Assembly (NCBI GenBank): GCA_947589695.1
Contig: CANQBY010000081.1
Span: 1 to 5,739 of the forward strand
Length of the DNA: 5,739 nucleotides
Direction of reading: 5' to 3'
Source of the DNA: an uncultured Bacilli bacterium
GTDB lineage: Bacteria > Bacillota_I > Bacilli_A > RF39 > UBA660
How positions within the stretch are numbered: the stretch's first letter is position 1; each line of letters opens with the position of its first letter. A program made the position numbers and the translations under genes. The notes beneath the pieces were generated by a model. It ran no database searches and was not told the DNA's origin. It was given only the letters and a program-made list of their open reading frames with translations. This document shows, one piece after another, positions 1-5,731 of the stretch.

Positions 1-1
1 A

Positions 2-730
2 AGATATTGTTTTAAACTAACTAAGACGGAAATTTTTAATTTGCGGTTTCAATTTGAAACCGCAAAAGAACATTTAAATATGAATCGCACCCTTCCCTAT
101 GTCTTCACCGAAGAAGGTGTTGCCATGCTTAGTTCCGTCTTAAGAACTACTATCGCAGATAAAGTAAGTATAGCCATAATGGACGCCTTTGTCGCGATGC
201 GAAAATACATCTCTAATGAATTATTAGAAAAACAATCTTTGCAAGATCAAATTACTCAAAATACTGAAGATATCAAACTATTAAAAGAATCATTTAACCA
301 ATTTCAAAATAAAGACAATATTAATACTATTTTTTTCGATGGGCAAATCTATGACGCGTATTCTAAATTAGTCGATATTATGACTAAAGCTCAGCAAGAA
401 TTAATCATTATTGATTCCTATGCTGATAAAACTACACTTGATATGATTGCTAAAGTAAATTGTCCTGTAATCCTTATTACCAAAAAGAAAAATGCTTTAA
501 AAGCCCTTGATTTAGCCAAATATCAGGAACAATATTCTAATTTAACCACTATTCGTAATGATACATTTCATGATCGTTATTTACTATTAGATAATAAAAC
601 TATCTATCACTGTGGAACCTCCCTAAACCATGCTGGTAAAAGAACTTTTTCTCTAAATAAACTTGAAGATTCTGATATTCTTAATTCTTTATTTACGAAA
701 ATAAATACCCTCAAAAAAAATAAAGTTTAA
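2..730 (+). CDS. ORF6N-domain protein with C-terminal PLD-like domain, 5' end outside the window
   Basis: The reading frame is open to the window edge, so the gene begins upstream. The TTG at 41 is an internal leucine codon, because the 13 codons before it (RYCFKLTKTEIFN) continue the ORF6N domain. 242 codons are visible. Counting from base 2, residues 1-66 are the C-terminal part of ORF6N, with the signature PYVFTEEGVAML at 32-43 followed by VLRTTIADKVSIAIMDAFVAMRKYI. Residues about 70-103 look like a coiled coil or linker. Residues about 111-242 resemble the domain that often follows ORF6N in Bacillota, with GQIYDAY (114-120), HDRYLLLD (190-197) and CGTSLNHAGK. HxR-x4-D followed by GTSLN resembles a phospholipase D HKD motif with Lys replaced by Arg, so catalysis is doubtful. 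ORF6N (KilA-N/RhuM-like) proteins are putative DNA-binding proteins common in phages and islands; the cellular role is unknown. The gene converges on truB with a 10-nt gap. Family assignment is firm, function is not. Confidence 0.85.
   Translation, partial: RYCFKLTKTEIFNLRFQFETAKEHLNMNRTLPYVFTEEGVAMLSSVLRTTIADKVSIAIMDAFVAMRKYISNELLEKQSLQDQITQNTEDIKLLKESFNQFQNKDNINTIFFDGQIYDAYSKLVDIMTKAQQELIIIDSYADKTTLDMIAKVNCPVILITKKKNALKALDLAKYQEQYSNLTTIRNDTFHDRYLLLDNKTIYHCGTSLNHAGKRTFSLNKLEDSDILNSLFTKINTLKKNKV
40..66. repeat. 27-bp near-perfect palindrome inside the ORF6N gene
   Basis: The arm TTTGCGGTTTCAA at 40-52 is the exact reverse complement of TTGAAACCGCAAA at 54-66, with a single T at 53 as centre. 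It lies in coding sequence (codons for N-L-R-F-Q-F-E-T-A-K) and uses CGG, ACC and GCA codons that are GC-rich for this window. It could be an intragenic operator, a recombination or protein-binding site, or an RNA hairpin. The symmetry is read directly; any function is inference. Confidence 0.85.
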
Positions 731-740
731 CAACTTTATT
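713..740 (-). terminator. AT-rich intrinsic terminator after truB
   Basis: On the minus strand, directly after the truB TAG, a 9-bp perfect stem (AATAAAGTT / AACTTTATT, 732-740 with 719-727) closes a 4-nt loop (728-731). It runs into eight T residues (713-720), two of which belong to the stem. This is the layout of a Rho-independent terminator ending the rimP-truB operon. The stem has only one G-C pair, so it may be weak or need NusA. The loop holds the stop codon of the convergent ORF6N gene. In the plus direction the following CTATTT is a poor U-tract, so bidirectional action is less certain. Confidence 0.55.
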
Positions 741-1583
741 CTATTTAAACATAATTAAAGGTTTATATTCTTCCTTATCTTTTTGATACAATGCCACTTC
801 TTGTTTATTTTTAATAAATAAAATGTAATCATTTTTGATATTTAACTTTATTTTATTCCCATTGCTTACTTTTTTCTCTAGCTCTTGATCTAGTTCATAT
901 TCTAAAACATCTAAGACATCTCTAACCTCTAATATTTTATACTTACCTTCTTTTATTTCCTCTAAAGTATAAGCTTCCTCTAATTTAAAAGATCCTTGTT
1001 TAGTTCTAATTAAAGATTGCATTGTTCCCATTACTCCTAATTTTGCACATATATCTCTAATTAAGCTTCTAATATAAGTTCCTTTAGCAACTTTAACTCT
1101 AAATTTAATAATATCATCTTTAAAATCTAATAATTCTATATCATAGATTGTTACTTTTTTAATTGGTAAAGCTACTTCTTTACCTTCGCGGGCATACTGA
1201 TAAAGTTTTTTACCCTTCACCTTTATGGCAGAATAAATTGGAACTTCCATTTGATATTCTCCCAAAAAAGATTCCAAAACTTCTTGAACTTGTTTCCGCG
1301 TAACTTGAGCCTTTTTTTCTTCTAAAACTTGCCCTGTAATATCTAAAGTATCAGTTTTTATTCCTAGTTTAATCTCCGCAATATATTCTTTATCTAAACT
1401 CGTTAATGTATTAACTAACTTTGTATATTTTCCTATACAAACAACAAGAACACCTGAAGCAATTGGATCAAGTGTTCCCGTATGTCCTATTTTTTTAGTT
1501 TTAAACTCTTTACTTAAAACATTTACGACATCTCGTGAAGTAAAACCGGGACTTTTATTTACTACTATAATACCCTTATTCAT
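741..1583 (-). CDS. truB: tRNA pseudouridine(55) synthase TruB
   Basis: TruB converts uridine 55 in the T-loop of tRNAs to pseudouridine in the cytoplasm. The 280-residue product opens with GIIVVNKSPGFTS, the usual TruB start. It carries the catalytic motif HTGTLDPIASGVL at 34-46, where Asp39 is the expected nucleophile. KEYIAEIKLGIKTDTLD follows at 65-81 with the conserved Tyr67, then the thumb segment VPIYSAIKVKGKKLYQYARE (114-133), KGTYIRSLIRDI (168-179) with the conserved Arg, and LIRTKQGSF (191-199). Residues after about 215 are a short, lysine-rich PUA-like tail, slightly shorter than in B. subtilis TruB (about 300 residues). The ATG overlaps the end of rbfA by 8 nt and is preceded only by a weak AAGAGA ribosome binding site, suggesting coupling to rbfA translation. 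It is the last gene of the operon; ribF, often next to truB in Bacillota, is not here. Confidence 0.97.
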   Translation of the reverse strand: MNKGIIVVNKSPGFTSRDVVNVLSKEFKTKKIGHTGTLDPIASGVLVVCIGKYTKLVNTLTSLDKEYIAEIKLGIKTDTLDITGQVLEEKKAQVTRKQVQEVLESFLGEYQMEVPIYSAIKVKGKKLYQYAREGKEVALPIKKVTIYDIELLDFKDDIIKFRVKVAKGTYIRSLIRDICAKLGVMGTMQSLIRTKQGSFKLEEAYTLEEIKEGKYKILEVRDVLDVLEYELDQELEKKVSNGNKIKLNIKNDYILFIKNKQEVALYQKDKEEYKPLIMFK

Positions 1584-1920
1584 TTTCGTGAATCTCTTTA
1601 ATAATATTTTCTATTCTACTCGCGTATTCAATAGAATTATCATATCTAAATTCTAACTCTGGTGTATGTCTTAAATCCATGCGTTTAGCCAGTTCTGTTC
1701 TAATAAAAGCACTTGCCTCATTTACTTCTTTTTCTAATCTTTCTTTCGATAAATCACTTAATGAGGTAAAATAAACTTTGGCATAGCCTAAATCTTTGGA
1801 TACTCTAGCGTCCGTGATGGTTATGGTTTTTAAAATTTCATCTCGTGCTTCTTCAAAAATTATTTCACTTATCACTCTCACCATTTCAGAGGCAATTTTA
1901 GCTAATTTATGACTAGGCAT
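1576..1920 (-). CDS. rbfA: 30S ribosome-binding factor RbfA
   Basis: RbfA is a small KH-fold protein that binds the maturing 30S subunit and assists 16S rRNA 5'-end processing and cold adaptation. The 114-residue length is typical. Recognisable segments are the N-terminal helix (KLAKIASEMVRVISEII), the strand region TITITDARVSKDLGYAKVYFTSL (32-54), the second helix EASAFIRTELAKRM (68-81) and the C-terminal signature LRHTPELEFRYDNSIEYASRIENII (83-107). At the helix kink it has Ala-Ser-Ala (69-71) where Ala-x-Gly is common. The ATG overlaps the infB stop (TAATG), and GAGGTG at 1929-1934, inside infB, sits 8 nt before it, which supports this start. The overlap with truB is 8 nt. ylxP, found between infB and rbfA in B. 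subtilis, is missing. Confidence 0.96.
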   Translation of the reverse strand: MPSHKLAKIASEMVRVISEIIFEEARDEILKTITITDARVSKDLGYAKVYFTSLSDLSKERLEKEVNEASAFIRTELAKRMDLRHTPELEFRYDNSIEYASRIENIIKEIHENE

Positions 1921-4022
1921 TATCTTTTCACCTCAACCATTTGATAGCATTCAATAATATCTCTTTCGTGAATATCACTAAAGTTTTCTAAAGTTATTCC
2001 ACATTCATAACCTTTTTTAACTTCTTTCACACTTTCTTTTTCTCTTTGAATGGAAGCAATTTTACCATCATAAATTATTACGCCATCTCGAATAATTCGG
2101 GCTTGAGCTCCATTTTTAATTAAACCATCAGTCACATAAGAACCAGCAATATTTCCCACTTTTGAAAACTTAAATATTTTTCTAATCTCGGCACTACCCA
2201 AGATTTGTTCTTCAAATTCAGGATCAAGCATACCTTTCATGGCTAATTCTATTTCTTCAATACATTTATAAATAATTGTATAAAGTCGAATATCTACATT
2301 ATATTCTTTCGCCATTTCTTTTATCGCGTTTGATGGACTAACATTAAAACCAATAATAATGGCATTAGACGCATTTGCTAAAACAATATCACTTTCGGTC
2401 ACTGTTCCAATTCCAGAACGGATAACATTAACGCGTACCCCTTCCACATTAATTTTAAGTAAACTATTTTTAACTGCTTCCTCAGAACCCCGAACATCGG
2501 TTTTTAAAACTACATTTATTTCTTTTACCCCTTCATTTATTTTACTAAATAAATCATCTAAGGAAATAATATCTTTTTTATATTTAGATTCTTTTTGATG
2601 GATAGCTCTTTTTTCAGCCACTTCTTTAGCTTCTTTTTCAGTTTCAAAAGCCATGAATTTATCGCCAGCACTCGGATTTTCATTTAAACCGGTGATTTCT
2701 ACTGGTGTTCCCGGATGAGCCATCGTAATACTAGCGCCTAAATCATTTTTCATCGTTCTTACTTTTCCATAAGTTGTTCCTACGACGATTGGATCCCCTA
2801 ACCGAAGAGTACCATTTAAAATTAATAAGCTCGCAACGCCCCCCACATTTTTATCTTGTCGGGATTCAATTACCGAACCAACTGCATATCTAGAAGGATT
2901 AGCTTTAAATTCTTTCATTTCACTAATAAGTAAAATTGTCTCTAAAAGCTTATCTACTCCTTCCCCGGTTTTAGCAGATAAATCAATAAATGGATAATCT
3001 CCACCCCATTCTTCTGGGGTAATTCCAATTTCAGCCATTTCTGTTCTAATTCTCTCGCGATTAGCTGCTGGTTTATCAATTTTATTTACCGCAACAATTA
3101 TTGGTACCTTTGCTTGTTTAGCATGTTCAACTGCTTCTTTAGTTTGAGGCATTACTCCATCATCGGCTGCGACAATTAACACTACAATATCGGTAACACT
3201 GGCCCCTCTCGCACGCATTTCAGTAAAAGCTGCATGGCCCGGAGTATCAATAAATGTTATTGCTTCATCGTTATATTTAATTTGATAAGCTCCTATCGCT
3301 TGGGTAATTCCGCCACTTTCTGTATCCACTACATGTGAATCTCTAATATAATCTAAAAGGGTTGTTTTACCATGATCAACATGACCCATGATAGTTACAA
3401 TTGGTGGTCTTTTCACTAAATCTTCCGGATTATCTACAATCTCATACTCTTCAAAGTTCGCTACATCTTGTGTTTCTTCTCTCTTTAAAGTTTTGTTATA
3501 TTCAAGAGCAATAATTTCCGCATTTTCAAAGTCAATTACATTATTTAATGAAAGCATTAAGCCCATACTCATTAATTTTTTAATAATATCTGTCCCACTT
3601 ATATTAATTTCGTTAGCTAAATCCCCAACTGTCATATTATCTTTATAAAGAATAATTTTCTCATCTTTGGTATTCTTCATTAATTTGTCTTTATTCTTAT
3701 ACATTTCTTTTCGTAATTTAGAATAATCATTAGCTTCGTTAGTTTCTTTTTTCTTTTTTAATTTTTGTTTTTTATCTGTGGTATTAATATTTTTGGTGAT
3801 ATTTGAACTTTCAACTATCGCATCTACCACTTCATCAATGGTATCTTCATCCTCGTAATTTTCATCTTCTGTAATTAAATTTATGGCATTATCTAAAATA
3901 ATGACATCATCATCAGTTAAAAAATCATCTCCACTTTTAACTTCAATTCCCAAATCAATACACTTTTTAATTACTTCGGCCACACTTAAATTAACATCAA
4001 CTGCATATTCTTTAACTGTCAT
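1920..4022 (-). CDS. infB: Translation initiation factor IF-2
   Basis: IF-2 is the GTPase that brings formyl-Met-tRNA to the 30S P site and promotes subunit joining. The protein has 700 residues, close to B. subtilis IF-2. In order: a first IF2_N module (1-50, MTVKEYAVDVNLSVAEVIKK); an acidic then strongly basic linker (about 52-122); a second IF2_N module (about 129-176, MTVGDLANEINISGTDIIKKLMS); the G domain with G1 GHVDHGKT (213-220), switch I GGITQAIGAY (237-246), G3 DTPGHAAF (259-266), G4 NKID (313-316) and G5 SAK (349-351). Then follow domain II (about 378-460), domain III (about 500-590) and the initiator-tRNA-binding C2 domain with KKGYECGITLENFSD (669-683, Cys674). All G motifs are intact; switch I has Ala where His is common. 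A very good ribosome binding site, AAGGAGG (4028-4034), lies 5 nt before the ATG. The stop overlaps the rbfA ATG. I saw no convincing site for an internal start giving a shorter isoform. Confidence 0.98.
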   Translation of the reverse strand: MTVKEYAVDVNLSVAEVIKKCIDLGIEVKSGDDFLTDDDVIILDNAINLITEDENYEDEDTIDEVVDAIVESSNITKNINTTDKKQKLKKKKETNEANDYSKLRKEMYKNKDKLMKNTKDEKIILYKDNMTVGDLANEINISGTDIIKKLMSMGLMLSLNNVIDFENAEIIALEYNKTLKREETQDVANFEEYEIVDNPEDLVKRPPIVTIMGHVDHGKTTLLDYIRDSHVVDTESGGITQAIGAYQIKYNDEAITFIDTPGHAAFTEMRARGASVTDIVVLIVAADDGVMPQTKEAVEHAKQAKVPIIVAVNKIDKPAANRERIRTEMAEIGITPEEWGGDYPFIDLSAKTGEGVDKLLETILLISEMKEFKANPSRYAVGSVIESRQDKNVGGVASLLILNGTLRLGDPIVVGTTYGKVRTMKNDLGASITMAHPGTPVEITGLNENPSAGDKFMAFETEKEAKEVAEKRAIHQKESKYKKDIISLDDLFSKINEGVKEINVVLKTDVRGSEEAVKNSLLKINVEGVRVNVIRSGIGTVTESDIVLANASNAIIIGFNVSPSNAIKEMAKEYNVDIRLYTIIYKCIEEIELAMKGMLDPEFEEQILGSAEIRKIFKFSKVGNIAGSYVTDGLIKNGAQARIIRDGVIIYDGKIASIQREKESVKEVKKGYECGITLENFSDIHERDIIECYQMVEVKR

Positions 4023-4027
4023 AATAT

Positions 4028-4034
4028 CCTCCTT
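4028..4034 (-). promoter_or_regulatory. Strong ribosome binding site of infB
   Basis: AAGGAGG lies 5 nt before the infB ATG and inside the 17-nt gap after rnpM. It is the closest match to the 16S anti-Shine-Dalgarno sequence among the operon's genes and fixes the infB start. Its presence suggests IF-2 is translated at its own rate rather than only by coupling. Confidence 0.85.
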
Positions 4035-4039
4035 ATCTT

Positions 4040-4294
4040 TTATTTACAAATATTTAATGCTTCCTCATAAACATCTTCGGGTATTTCTACCTCTAGTATT
4101 CTATCTAATACTTTATTTGCTTGCGCTTTTTTTATGACTTCCGCTTCTTTTTTTAAATAAGCTCCCCGTCCATTTGCTTTTCCACTTTCATCTACGATTA
4201 CTTTCCCATCGGGAGTTCTAACGATTCTAAGTAAATCTCTTTTTTCTAATTTTTCTTTCGTAATTACACAAGTCCGCATTGGTATTTTTTTCAT
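4040..4294 (-). CDS. rnpM: RNase P modulator RnpM (YlxR family)
   Basis: Members of the YlxR family are small basic RNA-binding proteins; the B. subtilis protein is reported to bind the RNase P RNA and modulate RNase P activity, hence RnpM. This 84-residue product has the family pattern: KIPMRTCVITKEKLEKRDLLRIVR (3-26), a PDGKVIVDESGKANGRGAYL stretch (28-47) with the GRGAYL hallmark at 42-47, and a helical C-terminal part ending in IPEDVYEEALNICK. The chosen start is the ATG at 4294. AGAGGTG (4304-4310) lies 9 nt upstream of it, whereas a GTG at 4306 in the same frame is part of that ribosome binding site and is unlikely to be used. nusA ends 20 nt upstream and infB begins 17 nt downstream. 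The ylxQ gene that usually follows is missing. Confidence 0.93.
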   Translation of the reverse strand: MKKIPMRTCVITKEKLEKRDLLRIVRTPDGKVIVDESGKANGRGAYLKKEAEVIKKAQANKVLDRILEVEIPEDVYEEALNICK

Positions 4295-4303
4295 TTTCCT
4301 GCG

Positions 4304-4310
4304 CACCTCT
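4304..4310 (-). promoter_or_regulatory. Ribosome binding site deciding the rnpM start
   Basis: AGAGGTG in the nusA-rnpM gap lies 9 nt before the ATG at 4294, and an AGGA (4297-4300) is even closer. Because the in-frame GTG at 4306 is embedded in this site, it argues for the 84-residue rather than the 88-residue form of RnpM. Confidence 0.75.
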
Positions 4311-4314
4311 TATT

Positions 4315-5427
4315 TTATCTATTACCTTCAGCATTTATTTCTTGCATTGTTTTAATACTTATTTTGTATTTCGTTAATCTACTCGCAAGTCTTATATTAT
4401 TTCCGGATTTCCCTATAGCTAAGGCTAGTTCTTTTTCATCTACTACAGCCAAAGCTTCTTTTTTTACTCCATCTGTTATACTTACAATGGCATTTTTAGC
4501 CGGACTTAAAGCATTTTTAATATATTCTACTGGATCTTCACTATAAAGTACTACATCAACTTTTTCCCCATTTAGTTCTTTTAAAATACTTGCAATTCTC
4601 GAACCTCTTTCGCCAATACAAGTTCCAATTGGATCAATGCGATCATTCGTGGTAGAAACTGCAATTTTACTTCTTACTCCTGCTTCTCTAACACAAGCAT
4701 GCATAATTAAAGTTCCATCTTGTAATTCTGGTATTTCTAATTCAAATAATCTTTTTACAAAACCATAATGTTTTCTAGAAAGTAAAATAAGTGGTCCTTT
4801 GGTATTACTTTCTATTTTTGTTACATATACCCGAATATTAGAACCCATTTTGATAGTCTCTCCCGGAATAATCTCGGATTTTGGCAAAATACCTCTGGCT
4901 CTTCCAAAATCAATATAATAATTTTTACTATCTTGCATTGCTACTAAGCCTAGTAACATTTCATCTTGTTTATCTTTAAATTCTTCAATTATACTATTTT
5001 TTTCAGCTTCTCTTATTTTTTGAGTTAAAACTTGTTTTGCCGTCGCAGCCGCTACTCTTCCAAAATCTTTTGGAGTAACTTCATATTCAATAGTCTCTCC
5101 TACTTTAATTCCTGGCACCATTTCTTCTGCTTGTTCTAAAATAATTTGGGCATCCGGATTTATAGCTGGTGGTATTTTTACCACATTACCTTCCTCATCT
5201 ACTTCTTCGCTTCCAAAATCCACATCATCTACCACTACTAAATAAGAATAAACCTTAATTTCGCCGGTTTCTTTATTTATTTCCACTCTAGCATTTGTTT
5301 TACTATCAAAATTCTTTTTATAAGCTGTAAGTAAAGCTTGTTCCATTCCTTCAAAAACTACATCTTCACTTATTCCTTTTTCTTTGACAATATTTTTAAC
5401 TGCTTTAATGAATTCTTCACTATTCAT
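4315..5427 (-). CDS. nusA: Transcription termination/antitermination factor NusA
   Basis: NusA binds RNA polymerase and nascent RNA, promotes pausing and intrinsic termination, and takes part in antitermination complexes. The 370-residue product matches the B. subtilis type in length and lacks the acidic repeats of the E. coli protein. Domains: RNA-polymerase-binding N-terminal domain (1 to about 130, with VTPKDFGRVAAATAKQVL at 117-134); S1 domain (about 150-218, with NYYIDFGRARGILPKSEIIPGE); KH1 (about 240-305) with DPIGTCIGERGSRI and the GERG loop at 272-275; KH2 (about 306-365) with AIGKSGNNIRLASRLTKY and the GKSG loop at 339-342. The ATG at 5427 is chosen over a TTG-type start at 5457: MNSEEFIKAV is the standard beginning and AGAGGTGGAG lies just before it. 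The start overlaps the rimP stop by 8 nt. In B. subtilis this operon is reported to be autoregulated by a NusA-dependent leader terminator, and a candidate hairpin is present here upstream of rimP. Confidence 0.97.
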   Translation of the reverse strand: MNSEEFIKAVKNIVKEKGISEDVVFEGMEQALLTAYKKNFDSKTNARVEINKETGEIKVYSYLVVVDDVDFGSEEVDEEGNVVKIPPAINPDAQIILEQAEEMVPGIKVGETIEYEVTPKDFGRVAAATAKQVLTQKIREAEKNSIIEEFKDKQDEMLLGLVAMQDSKNYYIDFGRARGILPKSEIIPGETIKMGSNIRVYVTKIESNTKGPLILLSRKHYGFVKRLFELEIPELQDGTLIMHACVREAGVRSKIAVSTTNDRIDPIGTCIGERGSRIASILKELNGEKVDVVLYSEDPVEYIKNALSPAKNAIVSITDGVKKEALAVVDEKELALAIGKSGNNIRLASRLTKYKISIKTMQEINAEGNR

Positions 5428-5683
5428 TATCTCCACCTCTTTCTTTTGACGCCACATCTAAAATATAAGAATCATCTGTAAAATCATACTCATCTACGAT
5501 AGGATTAATTATATTTGTTGCTTCTACAATCTGTTCTAAATCAATTCCTCCCACTTTATCTAAGATTACGGATAAAACATTATAATTAGCACTATTTTTT
5601 TGATAGGTAATACTATCCACGATAATATCTTTATCTTTTAATACTTCTTTGATCTTTCCTTTTAGCAATTCTAAAGTTTCCAA
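5420..5683 (-). CDS. rimP: Short RimP (ribosome maturation factor), N-terminal domain only
   Basis: RimP binds the immature 30S subunit and helps incorporate ribosomal protein S12. The product has 87 residues, against about 150 for ordinary RimP. The N-terminal alpha/beta domain is complete: helix METLELLKGKIKEVLKD, strand IIVDSITYQKNS, the signature NVLSVILDKVGGIDLEQIVEATNIINPIVDEYD (35-67) and the strand YILDVAS (73-79). At the place where the usual SSPG-x-RPL linker to the SH3-like C-terminal domain begins, it reads SKERGGDNE and stops at TAG. nusA starts immediately, so the C-terminal domain is absent from this locus rather than frameshifted. The start is TTG at 5683, the only reasonable in-frame start under the standard code because a TGA precedes it; GGGTGAT (5687-5693) is its likely ribosome binding site. 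Identity as RimP rests on the domain pattern and its place before nusA. Whether it works without the second domain is unknown. Confidence 0.85.
   Translation of the reverse strand: METLELLKGKIKEVLKDKDIIVDSITYQKNSANYNVLSVILDKVGGIDLEQIVEATNIINPIVDEYDFTDDSYILDVASKERGGDNE
5431..5440 (-). promoter_or_regulatory. Ribosome binding site of nusA inside the end of rimP
   Basis: AGAGGTGGAG sits within the last codons of rimP (encoding E-R-G-G-D), with the GAGGTG core 6 nt before the nusA ATG at 5427. It sets the nusA start and shows that the rimP coding sequence has been cut back to end in the nusA initiation region. Confidence 0.8.
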
Positions 5684-5686
5684 AAA

Positions 5687-5693
5687 ATCACCC
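5687..5693 (-). promoter_or_regulatory. Probable ribosome binding site of rimP before a TTG start
   Basis: GGGTGAT, preceded by AAA, partly matches the anti-Shine-Dalgarno sequence through GGTGAT and lies just upstream of the TTG at 5683. It supports the non-ATG start. An ATG at 5699-5701 in the same frame is followed directly by TGA and has no such site before it. Confidence 0.55.
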
Positions 5694-5698
5694 TTTCA

Positions 5699-5731
5699 CA
5701 TAATAATAAAAGTGGGAAATTATGCCCACTT
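5699..5731 (-). promoter_or_regulatory. Leader hairpin with interrupted U-tract before rimP (attenuator or upstream terminator)
   Basis: Read on the minus strand, AAGTGGG (5725-5731) pairs perfectly with CCCACTT (5710-5716) around an 8-nt loop, and the stem is followed by TTATTATTATG. A GC-containing 7-bp stem with a broken U-tract is what a weak, NusA-assisted intrinsic terminator looks like. It may be the leader attenuator by which NusA limits its own operon, as reported for B. subtilis, or simply the terminator of a gene lying beyond 5739. No promoter is visible, because the window ends 8 nt upstream of the stem. Confidence 0.6.

Noticed and set aside
41..43. TTG as the start codon of the ORF6N gene
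   Set aside because: The frame stays open to base 2 and the upstream codons fit the ORF6N domain (RYCFKLTKTEIFN). No ribosome binding site precedes the TTG, so it is an internal leucine.
2359..2598. Plus-strand open frame opposite infB
   Set aside because: It is antisense to conserved IF-2 domain III, is rich in Ser/Thr/Leu as expected of a shadow frame, and resembles no known protein. The same holds for the plus-strand frames at 3388-3648, 3883-4137 and 4364-4546.
3004..3021. Small inverted repeat ACCCCA/TGGGGT inside infB
   Set aside because: A 6-bp stem in coding sequence for a conserved G-domain segment, with no U-tract. It is within chance expectation.
5428..5457. Ten-residue N-terminal extension of NusA (MWRQKKEVEI)
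   Set aside because: These codons are the other frame of rimP and of the nusA ribosome binding site. Family proteins begin at the MNSEEF-like sequence, and the site is correctly spaced for the ATG at 5427.
5703..5724. Promoter -10-like elements (CATAAT at 5719-5724, TATTAT near 5703-5708) before rimP
   Set aside because: No -35 match lies at proper spacing within the window: the first would need sequence beyond 5739 and the second has the hairpin stem in the -35 place. Such hexamers are common in AT-rich DNA.
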